Assembly (NCBI GenBank): GCA_964035545.1
Contig: OZ037766.1
Location: forward strand, 21,088,767-21,152,766
Direction: 5' to 3'
From: Bugula neritina
Lineage: Eukaryota; Bryozoa; Gymnolaemata; Cheilostomatida; Bugulidae
DNA: 64,000 nt
Of the stretch, positions 22,901 through 35,659 are shown piece after piece (the first letter of the stretch is position 1; the number at the start of each line of letters is the position of its first letter). The position numbers and the translations under genes are program-made. Under the pieces are notes generated by a model. The model ran no database searches, was not told the origin of the DNA, and worked only from the letters and a program-made list of their open reading frames with translations.

Positions 22901-25900
22901 ATGTAAATAGACATACCATTGCGAGTTCCAGCAACAGTCATAAATGTGTGGCCAATGTGGGCGGAGTAATCTATGGCAAGGCCCAGTGACAGAATGAGAA
23001 GAATAGATGTCAGAATGTCTATAGTTAAGTTCCAAAAGTGCATCATACCACACACATTCACCTAGAGGAGATATACAGACTAAAACAGACTGCAATAGTT
23101 CAGAGAGCAGGGTTCCAGACCTGCTTTAACTATACTTGAAGATACACAAATATTACATTGAAACATGATATGTATATGCTAAAGTACTACAATGGAGCAG
23201 CTGTGGTCTAGTAGTAAGAACATGGGTTAGTAAACACAAGGCTAGCGGTTCGAATCCCAGTAAAAGCCATTGCAATGTTAGGAAGGACATAATTGCTCCT
23301 TTGTCACAATAGGAAACAACTCTTTAGCCCGCTTAGAAAACTCTGTCTATCGGCTTTTCTCACACAAGAATAGCAACTATACACCCACGTGAATTATTTT
23401 GGGGTACTAGTCAACTTAATTTTAGAGTTGCCTTCTCACACTGTACAAAAACTTGCCTACTTTTTGACATGGTATTGCTGAATCTAGTGTTGGTACTACA
23501 ATATTATGTTTATTACTATTTGTACGATTTCAACCAGCTAAAATACAGGGCAAAAATTCTAACAGTGAAACACTTGAGTAAGGCAGCAAGGTATGTGACT
23601 TCAGAAAAGTTGAAAGCTTTAAACTCTATTTTAATGTTTGGTTTTTCGAATTTTCCCATTGATGTGCTTTTAATGTTTAAATTCTGATAAAAGCATTTCC
23701 AAGATATTGCAGCATATTTTATGTAAGATAAATGGAGTTAATGCCATCTACTGGAACTGTTGATTATACATTTCCTCAGCTTTCCTCTTATTTCTTGCTT
23801 TAGGAAGTGCAGATGTCGAAGTTTCAGCTCAAATACAGAGAAACTCAATCAAACTTCACAGACAATAAATTGGATAGCTGGTGAACTTACCAATGTGATG
23901 ATAACACTGAGGCAGACTAGGAGACACACCCTCAAGTTGGCAACTAGTAGCAAAGTCACTATAAACACAGCTGCGAATGCTAACCCTAAGTTAGTGTAGA
24001 GCTCATTCCCTAAAAGTAAACCACAACTAGTGTCAATTTTCAGGAAACCAGTCTATTTGGGTAATTTTACCTAATTTAGTACACACTCAAAATCTCAAGT
24101 TTTTAGCTATGTTTCACAATTTAGTTGCTATTGTATATAGGTTCTTGCCAAAAACTAATAAAACATCAGTAGATGCAAATAAATAATCAAGGTTCTTTTT
24201 TATTTTGCTAAATTTTCAATGTTTTTTCTAATTATTTCACTAATTTAGATTTGCGGACCGTCACGGTTTTTTTTCGTGACTGTTTGCAAATCCAAATTAG
24301 CTGAATAACTGGAAAAAACCATGGGAATCGAGCAATATCGAAAAGAACCTTGATTATTTAGTTATATTTTTTATTTATCTCACTATTTTAGAGCAAAAAC
24401 CCATATAAATCAGCAGCTAAACTGTCAAAAACAGCTAAACACTGGAGATTTTGAGTGAGTATTAAATTAAGTAAACTGACTCATTTACTCATCAAGTAAA
24501 ATGACTCAATTTTCAGACTTTTGAAACTTCATTTTTGAGTTTCAAGTCAGCCAGATAATAACAAGGGTTGACAGAGAAGCTAAAGCAACATATTAAATAA
24601 TCATAGTATGCTTTTAGTTCAATATTACCCCAGAGCTTACCAATTACTCTGTTGGTCTCCCAGTTTCTAAAACCAGGGCTCCACACGAATGCCTCTCTAC
24701 CATAGTGAAACTCTGTTAGGTTCTCAAAGAATGTCAGGCATTTCACTTTGGCATCTGTTGAATCAAGGTCTTTTATACGAAAACTTATTTTGGAAGCCTA
24801 AGAAAGTTAATACAATTAAAGAATATACGAAGATATATATTAAATGCTTATGAAGACTTGATTTGTTCAATTATTACATAAATGAAAGGCAGTGCTTTTA
24901 CCATGGTAAGGGTAATATTGGCAGTATTGGTTCATTAGTATACAAACGCAATATATTAAAACAAACGCAACAAAATTAGAAAAAATGTTTGGACAAACAT
25001 TGATTAAAAAACAATTGTATATTTGACTGCATATAGTCAAATTATTTGAACTGAATTTTATGAGGGAAAGAAATGACATGTTAGACTGGTGATGCAATGG
25101 TTCAGAGCTTCATATATAAACATTGTAATATGGTTACCTTAGTTATAAGCAGGGAATGTAGGTGAAGGACTTATCGAGCTAATAGATGCTGGTAACTTTA
25201 GTGAGTCATATGCACTCATTAAACATAACATTACAATATTAGTCAGACCTTATTGAGTAGTTATTCAGAATAACGCATAAAACTAAAGCACAGTAGTCAT
25301 CACTTCAATGTAGAACTGCTCCGAAATAATACAAAAGTATATTTTTACCTCCAGTCTCCGAGTATTGTTGGGGTTTGTATCGTTCCACTTGAGTAGAGGA
25401 TAGTACTGCCTCTCATATTTGCCAACAAAAACATTGAGTAGAGTGAAGTAATCTTGTTCTTTCTCAGGATAACCATCTGTAGGAATAAATATATCGTAGT
25501 GAAAGAACACCCATGACAACACAACACATATATCATAGTGAAAGAACACCTATGACAACACAATACATATATCGTAGTGAAAAAACACCTATGGCAACAC
25601 AACACTTATATCGTAGCGTAAGAACACCCATGACAAGACTGCTATATGTCTCAAATCCGGATAAAACCTGAATTTATTATTAACACTACTTCAAGTGATT
25701 ATTACTACTTTCACCTAAAAAGTTCTAAATCAGCTCGCCCAAATTTGACTAGATTATGTAAAAAAGGGCAATTAAACAATATATAAATGAATTCGTGTAA
25801 AAAGAAGCTATTCGCAAAAATGACATACAGTACATCCAAGGAAGGTCAAGGCCATAGTATGCTACATTGTTTGCTTCTCTTGTCTCCAGCCATGCTATGT

Positions 25901-28900
25901 ACTCTCTGTGCCAGTTCACTAGAGAGCCTTCGATGATGTAGCCACTGGATTCTATATCTTTTACCATAGCCTCAATTCTATCAGTGTCATTGTAGTATGT
26001 GATGTTGCCTACAGGTCATCAGGGTAAAGGTATTTTCATATCACACTTGATACAATCATAATTTTTAGCTATTATAATTGAAATTTTATACAAAAGTGAA
26101 AGATAAATTTTTATCTTATCTAGAATAACACGTCATTTTGTTTTTAAAAAACATCACTCTATTTTAAAAATTATTACTGAAGCTAATTTTTTTCAAAAAC
26201 TTCTTTAAAATTGCTTTTAATAACAGTGTTCCTCTAATTCTTCTCAATAAAATATAACACTAATAAGTCTAGATATGTGAATTATAGAAAGTTTAGTGTT
26301 AAGACACTGAGTATTTCTAGTTTCCAATGTAAAAGTTAGTTGTTATCAGTACCAATACATTGTTTTCATTGTCATGAAGTTTGGTAGTTACTGTATTAGC
26401 ATTAATGTATATATGTGCAAACAAATTATAAAGGCGAAATCATAATATGCACACAAGGTAAAATTAAACAATACAATTTATAATATATTATAAATATTTG
26501 GTTTTTATTCATTAAATATAGCATATTTTACAATGTATAAAACAAGTTGATCGAACTAATAAGCCTAAAGTTGCGTTTATACCTCTGCTGAAAAAAGTAC
26601 CGAGTTTCACTTAATAACGCTTGTCCGAGTACCCCTTTATAGTCAAACTGAAAATTGTTGAAATCATATTGATGCGGAAGCTTACTTTCTAAAATTGAAA
26701 TCTAACTCACCTAATCGCTATTTGATGCCCTTTGAAAACCTCGTTAATTAGTGAAGTTGACAGCATAAAAGTGATAATTGAGAAGGCGTAGGCGATATAA
26801 TTATTACCATATATAGGCAAGACATCTAATCGCCAAAACCATAATTAAATAACGATAGTTACAAGGAGTTATTACTCCTTTTGAGCATTATTATGAACTC
26901 GGCTGATTAACTCATCACAGTACAAAATTTTTTAAGAGTGGCTTTTACGGTGCAATGCAAATCGGAGAAATTTCAACTTGGTGAAATTGAATTTCTGACT
27001 GAAAATCGTGAAGGTATAAACGCAACTTAAAGGCTTCTAGTACCACAGAAACAGTATTGAGCGTAGAAAAACCTCCAAGCTAATAGCCTTAGCTGTTCTG
27101 CACACAAAAAGACTCACCGATGTAAAGGTCTGACAACATTCCGTCACCAAAATATGTATCGTATCGGTTGAAAAACTTGGTGAGGTAAGAGTCAGTTGGG
27201 AGGAACCAAGCAAGGTTGGAATCAGTCTTTAGTAAGTAAGTGCCATACGAGCTCACTCCCAGTAGACACATGACCAGGGTGAGTACTAACACCTTAATAA
27301 ATATGACATTTATTTCTCACATGGGTTGCCAGACTTAGTCCCATATAAAAGTAGAAAAGAAAGTGTAAAAGTTGGTGACTACTCTGATTATGCGAGTAAA
27401 GCTATTGAGTACAAGTAACTAGACAAGCAAATTGAGTAATCAGCTAATATAGCATAATTTTTGAGACATTCTGGTGGATATGAAAACCAGTTTTTTTCTA
27501 TGAGGTTAGCAGTATTTCGGTTTCACACTCAACAAAATAATCACTTTCTTACAGTGATAAAGGTCAAAAATAAGGGTAAATAAAAAACAGAAAAACTACT
27601 TTAAGCGAAAGCAATTTCTAGGTAAGCTTTACTTGTTGAATAAAATTTGTGTTGTAAAATACCACATTCTTGTGGGACGGTGTAGAATGTGAACCAACCT
27701 TTATAGGTGTGGTAGTAAGAGCAGGGGCTAGAAACTTCCGAAGCATCCATGGTAGGAATTGAAACTGGCTACATTTGTTGGGCACAAAGTTATAGTACTT
27801 GATCCAAATACAGCAAGCATCTCTGCTGGCATCTTGTCTCCTCTGGTCTATAGTCAGCCACGCCACAAAGAATGTCGATTGCATGATGAATAGAAACAGG
27901 ATCCCTAGAGCTGCGTAGATGCAGAATGACTTTAGAGCGGGCAGTGCCTGCAACAGAATATGTGTCAGTTTACTTCATTTAGTACACACCAGCAAATTAT
28001 GACCTAACATTAAAGTTTGCTCAAAATCCATTGAAATTTACTATACATGGTATTTTTATGTGCTGGTTTTAACTACGCATAACAGAAAAGGCTGGAAGGG
28101 GATTCCCTAACATTAAAGCACAGGTCATTGTCATATGCACTTAATATTCTATATGTGCAGACCGTTACGAAAAAACCGTAACGGTCTGTAACCAAAACTA
28201 GCTGAATAATTAGGGAAAAACGTAGGAAATGAAGCAAAATTAAAAAGAACTTTGATTATTTAGGTGTATTTATTGGTGTTTTACTAGTTTTGGCCAAAAA
28301 ACAATGTTCATTACCAGCTAAATTGTGAAAAATAGCCAAAAACTGAAGATTTTGAGTGTGTACTAAATTAAGTAAAACGACCCATATATAACACAAAGAT
28401 AAGCAAAACATGCACACAGGATTCTAGCTAAAAATTTGCTAAATACAAGCAAATATTCAGTCAGTACACACCGTTGAAGCACCAATAGCGAAGGCGACAA
28501 AGTCAGTAACTGAAGTGACAGTTATCGAAACACCAGCGTGCTTCATGGCAATGGCTACTTTTTCAGGCAGAGGTTTCTGTTTTTCAAAAGTTGAGAGGTT
28601 ATTCCAAGCTTCAATGATCACAAACATATCATCTACACCTAAACCTGAATAAAATGTAACAATTGAACAAGCTATTGAATAATTATCATTTTCAAAAACG
28701 TATTTCTTGAAATTAAAAAATACTTGAGAAAACATAACTTTAAGTGGGAAACATGAAGATCATATAAAAAATACATCTGGCAATCCAAACTCCCAATTGA
28801 GACACACACATTGGAGTCATGGCTACAGACAATCATGCATTGGCTTCCATCATAAACGGGCAAAACTTTAATAAATGGAAAGGCAGTGATTGAATGCTTA

Positions 28901-31900
28901 CCAAGTAACAAAAATGGCAATATCGGATGAATGGGGCCATAAAACTGGCCAAGAGCAGAAGCTAACCCATATGACACTAAGATAGCCAATCCTATTCCAA
29001 AGACTCCAACTAGAGCTAGATAAACCTGAAATAATATTGACTGAGCATTAGATGACACTTGCATGAACAATTTGGTAATATGACCTACAAAATGTTAATC
29101 TATAAATATAATTCCAACGATAAAAATTACAAATTTAATTTTTGCAAAGCTATAAATGTAACTACGCTGATCATAGTCTAACCTTATGTTCAACTTCATT
29201 AAATTTTCCCATAACAATGGCCACATAGCAAATGATGATAACGATACCAGCTGCCAATAGTATGACGTCAGCCTCGAATGACTGGTCCGACTCATCACGG
29301 AAACTGTAACAGACCAACAGGAAGTGCATAAAGAATCAAATAAATATCACAATTCAAACAGACCATGTTCGGAACATTAATGAAACCATCACATCCGAAA
29401 CAATATAGGTGAGCATTGACAATAGAGATGAATCATTCTTATAAAACTCCAGTAAATAAATGACAATTGTAACTCGAAAAATAGCATTTCTGAGAAACAA
29501 ATGAAAATTTCATTAAAGTAACAAGTTGGACAAAAGTTTTAAAGTTTCTTTTCAACTCTCAACTTTAAAACATTAAGACTTTTAAAGAAATATAGTTAAA
29601 AGGATTGAGAAATTCATACAAGAAATACTGAAATTAAATTTCAGTATAGCTATTGATAGATACAAAATGAAAAAGGTTTTTGCTCTAATATCTATAAAGG
29701 AAATGTTCTAAAATAGCAATCACCTTCGTACTGCCTTAACATCAACAGACTTTAGGGCTCCTCCTTCTCTCTTTCCAAATCGCTGAGCTAAACTAACAAA
29801 TCTTGTTTCCCATAGCAAATCTGGAGCCTAAAATATTGGACATTTTCTAAAAAACTAAATTTGAGCAGTTTTTGCGGGTTTATGGCAGAGATAGAAATTG
29901 GTACTCCTTTTAGCATCACAAATAGTTTGATAAAAACCAGAGTCTCGGCACTTTCTATTTGAAAACGGTTCAATCTTTAGATGTCATGACTGACCAAAGT
30001 GCTAAACAATGAAAATGCCAACATATATAATTACCTAAATAAAATTAACAACTCATATTGTCTCACATTTAATCTAATAAAAATTAGTTTAAATAGTGTC
30101 TGATATAAAATAACAAAAAAATAATTTGCTAATATTTTAAATTTTATTGGTAACTAAAAACACATATACAATCATGAATATTTTTTTCAATCAATATTTA
30201 AGAATGTAACACAGTGATGTTTCATGTATGCTATTATATCAGCTAGAACACAACGTTCCTAGTTGTACTTGAATTAAAAATGCTAACATCTAAAGTTATT
30301 CTTTTTCCTTTCAAATGCCTATTGTTTTTCATAGTAATAAACTACCACAGAAAAACATGAAACCAGTATTAAAAACTAAACTGTTTTTATGGCAACTGAT
30401 TTAATAGGAATTCAACTTACATCAATCCTCGTATTCAGTTCATCACCGCTTGTAGCTTTAATAGCATACACCAGCTTTGCTGCCTTGGCATTGATGATGC
30501 CGCCATCGATATTGAAGGTCAGGTCACCTAGCCAGTCGCTGCCCTCAAACGGGTCATCAAACACTGGACTTCGTTCTGTATATGCTAATAGGTTGATAAT
30601 CTCTGAGGATGACTTCAATTTATTGATACGGGATTCATCAAACTCCCACAATTCAAGTATACTGCGGGAAACACATTTACCCGGCCCATATCTGCAAATA
30701 TAAACTGAGACTCTTGGTCTAAGGAGAACACAGTAGACATTAGTGAAAAAACTTGAAGTTTATAATTGTTGATATGACTATCATATGAATAAAAGTAGCG
30801 CATAACAGACATTTGGCTGAAACAATTTTCAAAAGGACTTACATTCACTAACATTTGTTTGTTATAACTGTACAGCTAGAGACTAATGAATTTTAAAAAA
30901 AATTGCTTAAATATGTTCTACCATGCAGGATACTAAAATGACCAAAAGAATTATAATTAGTGTGCCTTAAATAATGTTGTAAAACCAGTTTACTTCCTAT
31001 ATTATATAAAAGCTTTTACTTTCAAAGTAAAAAATACAATAAAACCAGTCATAAGTGCCATAGTTAAATTAATAAAACTTGCAGGCTAGCGGTGCGAGCG
31101 TACTTACGGGATACATATACTGGTCCAGTTGAATTCTAATATATCATTTTGAGAGTTGTTATACTCAACCATCTGTTTGACAGCTGTATCAATTTCAGAC
31201 ATCTACAAGAAGACAAATTTTAAATATGAGAAGGAGGAGGAAATGTTCGGCAATGGAACGGAGAAAACGCATTAGTGGAACATAAAGTATCAGTAAAAGA
31301 GAAGGTAAAACAAACTAGTACATTAATAACACCGAGAACACATCATCAGTGAAACTAATAGCAACACATCACATAAGTATATTGCAGTGGCATCAAGTGT
31401 GAGTATTGGTGAAACAAAGATCACCTCACGTAACGCTGCCGGCGATAGTATGTTGTCAGCAGTTACTAGTATGACGTTATACCGAGCTCTGAGGGGAAAC
31501 TCCTTCTCTGTCCATAACTGGTTAGCTTGTACCTATAAAAACACTCCAAAATTATAACATATCTAAATATAATAACATATTACGTAAAACTTATCCTCAG
31601 ACCAGATTAACACACAAACAAGGACTTTGTTACAAAAAATCAAATTATTGTAAACTCAATTAACTTAGACTGTAAAAGAGATATTATTACAAGTCACAAG
31701 AGATATCTACTGACAACTTAGACATCCAATAAATAACCTAGCTAGCATCTACTCTCAACTATGACAACAAATTATATGCAATAAAACTTATGGTAGCATT
31801 TTACCATGTGTCTAAAAATGATGACACAAATCGGACAAAGATAACCACCCTGACATTGAACGATTTTTTTTAAAAAAAAGGAAAAAATAAAAATTAACAA

Positions 31901-32801
31901 CATCTTGTTGTTTGATTATAATTCAAAGTTGAAAGATCAATTACATCCTATAGATAATAAGTTATAATAAACTACAAATTTATCATTACAATAATAGGTT
32001 TTGTGTATTCCCAAAAGAAAACAGACAGTACCTTTGACGTGACTGGAATCCATATTGGGGCTGAACTGTCTTTCACCTCAAATTTTATCATTCCGAGACC
32101 ACAAAGAGCGGAAACTAGAAAGCAGCATAGTATCACCGTCCATGGACTAGAGGCTATGCCATGACCTAAACTGTAACACAAACAAACAACTCTACAGCTC
32201 TAAAGCTTCCCACTCGTATGCGTTATTACTAGCCTCACCCAGCTATTTATGCATCATAATTAGTAAATTCAAAAATTAACTTGCAATCAACAGTTGACAT
32301 AATGTCTAATGGCTGAAGACTAACTTATAAAAGAATGTTTCAAGACTATGTGATACAGAAGAGCCTATGCGTTGCAGCGCATTTCGTTGGCATCTTTTAT
32401 TAGGACTTGGCTCAGCAGCTTCTTGCATAGGACATGCTTCATTTAGCCTAAAAATAATAAGTAGTAAAAACAATTACAATTAAAAAACTACACAAAATAG
32501 TTATGTTTTAGCTTTTTAGCCATCCATTAAATGCTTGATAGAAGTTGAAAAAAACCAGATTTTAATTCAAGTATATCCCAAGTTAAACAAGATTATGTAA
32601 GTCATCAAGTTAAGGCAGATGTAGCTCCGAAAAAAGCTTAACATTTATTTGCATATATTCAATTTACCCGTCTTCTAACTCCACTTGTTCCAGGTCAACC
32701 TGGTGCACAGGCTGTTCTGTAGTCGGTACACTTCTAGCACCTTTCTTATAGCTGACTTCTAGCCCAGAGTCTTCATAGCTACCTTCACTGGGCTTCTGCA
32801 T
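16988..32801 (-). CDS. PTCHD3-like: Patched-related RND-type membrane protein (PTCHD3-like), 21 exons, 1063 aa
   Basis: Exons: 32668-32801, 32325-32447, 32032-32170, 31425-31532, 31108-31202, 30421-30691, 29724-29827, 29183-29303, 28902-29025, 28472-28644, 27699-27947, 27118-27292, 25829-26008, 25349-25476, 24641-24797, 23891-24009, 22917-23061, 19802-19923, 18460-18729, 18023-18173, 16988-17091. All phases agree; total 3192 nt with stop. The first membrane segment is at residues ~95-114. An extracellular loop holds CVSRSILELWEFD. The sterol-sensing domain (~340-545) contains GLGVDDMF with the RND-type Asp pair in TM4. The second six-helix block contains LSLGLAIDYSAHIGH (~residue 827) and INGGFSTFLAF. 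The tail (~945-1063) is acidic and polar. Family members move or sense sterols or lipids; several act on Hedgehog-type signalling, but the cargo here is unknown. The ATG chosen follows an acceptor at 32813, so a 5' noncoding exon is likely. The residue 665 junction (25829) is the least certain. Confidence 0.93.
17395..17735. repeat. 341-bp direct repeat, copy B (in intron/last-exon region of the Patched-related gene)
   Basis: Matches copy A at 15891-16231. Copy B lies in the last intron of the Patched-related gene (between 17091 and 18023), while copy A lies downstream of it. It lacks most of the foldback arm that precedes copy A, sharing only its outermost segment (TGATTTAG...AAAAACTA). Confidence 0.88.
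18993..19028. repeat. Perfect 15-bp hairpin
   Basis: Arms AAACTTCTGGACCCT (18993-19007) and AGGGTCCAGAAGTTT (19014-19028) with a 6-nt loop GTCATA. It lies within an intron of the Patched-related gene. No T-run follows and it is far from any exon. Confidence 0.85.
19268..19693. mobile_element. MITE, diverged second copy
   Basis: Shares several segments in the same order with the element at 26561-27036: CTGCTGAAAAAGTACCGAG, TTGAAATCATATTGA, TAATCGCTATTTGATG, AAATTGAATTTCTGACTGA and ATCGTGAAGGTATAAAC. The terminal repeats are eroded here. It lies in an intron of the Patched-related gene. Confidence 0.82.
19924..22916. other. Large intron of the Patched-related gene (3.0 kb)
   Basis: Mostly AT-rich sequence without exon-like segments. 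It includes an imperfect GTGATATGATA-type repeat at about 21150-21220 and a run of about 13 C at 21636-21648. A tRNA-like B-box match on the minus strand (AAGTTCGAATTTATCC, about 21670-21685) beside the C run could be an old SINE, but I could not delimit it. Confidence 0.5.
23194..23402 (+). mobile_element. tRNA-derived SINE, second copy of the family
   Basis: Begins GGAGCAGCTGTGGTCTAGTA (tRNA-like A-box region) and has GCGGTTCGAATCCC (B box). It continues with AGTAAAAGCCATTGCAATGTT, TTAGCCCG, CTTTTCTCACA and TAGCAACTATA, the same tail as the element at 4611-4822. It lies in an intron of the Patched-related gene, opposite to that gene's direction. The flanks hold only a weak GTACTA duplication, so it is older than the first copy. 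Confidence 0.87.
24066..24475. mobile_element. Foldback MITE, full copy (410 bp)
   Basis: The left end (TTTACCTAATTTAGTACACA...) and the complement of the right end (TTTACTTAATTTAATACTCA...) match over about 65 bp. The middle holds a second inverted repeat (TTTGCGGACCGTCACG against CGTGACTGTTTGCAAA). There is no reading frame. It lies in an intron of the Patched-related gene. A half-copy sits at 28154-28377. Confidence 0.88.
25490..25635. repeat. 39-bp minisatellite next to a 3' splice site
   Basis: About 3.7 copies of a 39-bp unit containing ATCGTAGTGAAAGAACACC and ATGACAACACAACAC. The array ends about 14 bp upstream (in gene sense) of the acceptor of the Patched-related exon 25349-25476. 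Because 39 is a multiple of three, it creates a spurious open frame with a 13-residue repeat. Confidence 0.9.
26561..27036. mobile_element. MITE with 25-bp terminal inverted repeats (476 bp)
   Basis: The left end AAGCCTAAAGTTGCGTTTAT and the complement of the right end AAGCCTTTAAGTTGCGTTTA match over 24 of about 25 positions. There is no coding capacity. It lies in an intron of the Patched-related gene. A diverged copy lies at 19268-19693. The superfamily could not be assigned from the ends. Confidence 0.87.
28154..28377. mobile_element. Half-copy of the foldback MITE
   Basis: Starts at the central hairpin (GCAGACCGTTACG...CGTAACGGTCTG). It then follows the right half of the element at 24066-24475 through TAGCTGAATAATTAG, AAAGAACTTTGATTATTTAG and GATTTTGAGTG to AATTAAGTAAAA. 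The left half is absent. It lies in another intron of the same Patched-related gene. Confidence 0.85.
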
Positions 32802-32813
32802 TCCAAAGTGACT

Positions 32814-34462
32814 CTACAAAAAATAAAAAGACAAGCAACTCTAAATCAACAGTGATTCCTTGCCATTTTTTATTTAATTATTAATAAAAACACCCTGACT
32901 AACCCAATAAGATGGTAGATTTTGATACTTCGCCCTCAAAGTAAAATAAAACAAAATTCAAACAATGAATTAAAGTACTTCACTACAGTAGTATAAAATT
33001 AGTTTACATAAACATTGTTGAACAAGTGGTAGCTTGTGGTAGCTTCAAGTTACCTTGAAACCAACTTACAGACATTTAAAATAACTTAATCGGCATTGTG
33101 AAGTCAATGGCATTATCAAGGAACTATGGCATAACACTTTTAGTTTTGTTACCATACTATAAAATAAAAACTAATGCTTAGAAATTGCTAGTCGATTCAT
33201 CTAACTTTAGGTCATTAGGTATTTTCCTTGTGAAAAGCATGCTAAAAATGTTCTTATGCCGAAAATAAGCATTGGGTTGTATTTTCAAAACTACATCTAG
33301 TGAAGGAAAATATAGCAATGAGTACTAAAATGTCAATGTTAACCAAAGAGCACCTTTTCACTTGCTGAATTAGATTGCTATTTCTTACTGAGTCAGTGAT
33401 AACCAAATTTGTGCATTACAGAATCTAACTTTGGCATTTACATCAAAAAGAAACTGTTTAATATTATTTTTGATGGGAAAGCATATGTTATCAACACATT
33501 ATAAATAATACAAAAATATTCCAGTAATACTTTTTATTGCAACATAATTTTGCATACCACGAGTAAGTCCCAAACGTTTATAGATACATATTACAAGCTT
33601 ATAAAGAAGAATTAACTTCAATGTCAGTGATAGTGCCTAGTTATACCTAAATTCATCATCACGGTGCAGCTACTAAAACAAAAAACCTTAAATCTGCTAT
33701 TTTTAACATGAAATAATTATTTGATCACTGCTGCACTAATTCTTATTAATTAAAATAATAATGGTCAAATGTACCATTTACTGACTTAACTGGTTTTGAT
33801 ATTAAATGACAAATCCAACATTAATACTACTGTAATCTAATCATAAATATAAAATATACAGTATATTTAGTCTTACACTTCCAGCAATATGAATATGAGT
33901 TTGATAGAATCAAACGATTTAGATTAACAAGCTATTGCTATTGATACTCATACTCATGTTGATATAAAATGGAGTTTACTCAGTCATTAAGGCTTTGAAT
34001 ATGAATAAGAGTGACTGTAACCCTAACTATCAATGTAACACTAGCTTCATTCTTATGCAGAAAGTCACTGAATCATTGAGTTATACTCATACTGATTGTG
34101 CATATCACTTATCACAGACATATGTCTATAAACATATATATTAATTTATTATTATTGCATATATAAATTTATTAAATTCAATACATCAAGTCCAATTGAA
34201 AATTAATACCAGCAGGCAGTATTACTATAACTATTAGATTATCATTAAGTGTGATATATAATTAATATTATACCTTGATATATATATATATTATTGATCA
34301 ATGATAAGGTACTTTTTGTGTCTTAGGCTTATAACTAAAAGTAAATAAGCTAGTACTCTAGAGTCTAGTACTAGCACTATTACTATACTACGAGTAGCAG
34401 TACTACTACTAGTAGTAGTGGTAGTGGTAGTAGTACTAGTACTAGTCTAGTAGTAGTAGTAC

Positions 34463-34498
<36 letters not shown>

Positions 34499-35650
34499 CA
34501 GTAGTAGTAGTAGTAGTAGTACAGACTTAGTTTACTTTTAGTACTACTAGTACTACTACGTCTAGTATAAGTATTAGACCTAGGGCTAGTGAGAGTAATA
34601 CTAATAGTAATAGTAATAGTAAAACTAAATTAAAATCAAAATGCAAATGGTTTAGAGTTTAGACTAAAGACAAAGTCATAAACTTTTTCTGTCGTGTTAA
34701 ACTTGCAGTTGAATCGTCACCACCACAGTTGAAGCATAGAAATAATTATGAAGATACATAAACATTTATGATCATTGGACTTCGTGATTGGTATAGCTAC
34801 GAAATATCATTTTAACCTTTGCCCTTCACAAATCACAATTATTATTAGCTTGAAGACCATCATAAAATAATCATAACGATACGTTTTCATTGTTTAAAGG
34901 AATAGTGCGCATTAGTGCACGTAATTTTGCAAATAGTTTTGACATGTAAAGCTCAAAAGTTGTTTTTACGTGTAGCTTATGTTTTACAACCAACCAATAT
35001 CAGTCCCTGACCTTCAAGGTCAGCATCAATTGTCGCAATAAATTTAATCGTAATAACAACGGAAAATATAATGGTTCAACACATATGACTATGAGTTATG
35101 ACAAGTTTATAAGTATATTTTTATAAGTTATATCGTATTCAAATTTACATTTCGGTCAAGACCGAAACTTTTATGAGTTTTAATTTTAAATGTTTTGTTG
35201 TAACACATTTTGCTCTAGCCTTAGCCTGAGCACCTCGAAAGTTTATTGAATTTAATGATTATAATTATTAATTTATTATTTATTAAATTTAATATAAATA
35301 TTATTATTACTTATTCGTTAAATATTAGTATTAATAAGATTATGAATATCAATGTCATAATTTAATCTTATATTTATAATTATAATAATGATTATTATTA
35401 TAATATAATTCGTATACATTATGATTAACTTATAGTTATAGTTATACTATAGTTGTAAACTATCAGTGTCACTTTGTAACTGTTCATAACTTATCACTGT
35501 TTACCTTTAACGTATACTTATACTACGTAATTTCATATTATTTTAACTCACCTCGTAAAAATTTATGTTGTTTTTGTTTGGGTTTATCATTATCATATGT
35601 TGAAATGTATCTATTCTAGCATGTAGCTAAGTTTGGATATTTTAATTGTA
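32814..35650. other. Upstream region of the Patched-related gene, no gene seen
   Basis: AT-rich sequence that must include the promoter and any 5' noncoding exon of the Patched-related gene. I could not place either. From about 34150 to 35550 it is dominated by low-complexity TAG/ATT-type repeats. Confidence 0.5.
34375..34625. repeat. TAG/AGT trinucleotide microsatellite
   Basis: Impure runs of AGT/TAG with interspersed ACT/CTA blocks on the same strand, so parts can fold on themselves. The purest part is about 34447-34520. Confidence 0.9.
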
Positions 35651-35659
35651 ATGTAATAG

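Noticed and set aside
23194-23270. A tRNA gene on the plus strand
   Set aside because: Same SINE head as at 4611-4822, followed by the shared SINE tail.
25283-25605. Cys-rich repeat protein open frame (13-residue repeat)
   Set aside because: Created by the 39-bp minisatellite next to a splice site; not a gene.
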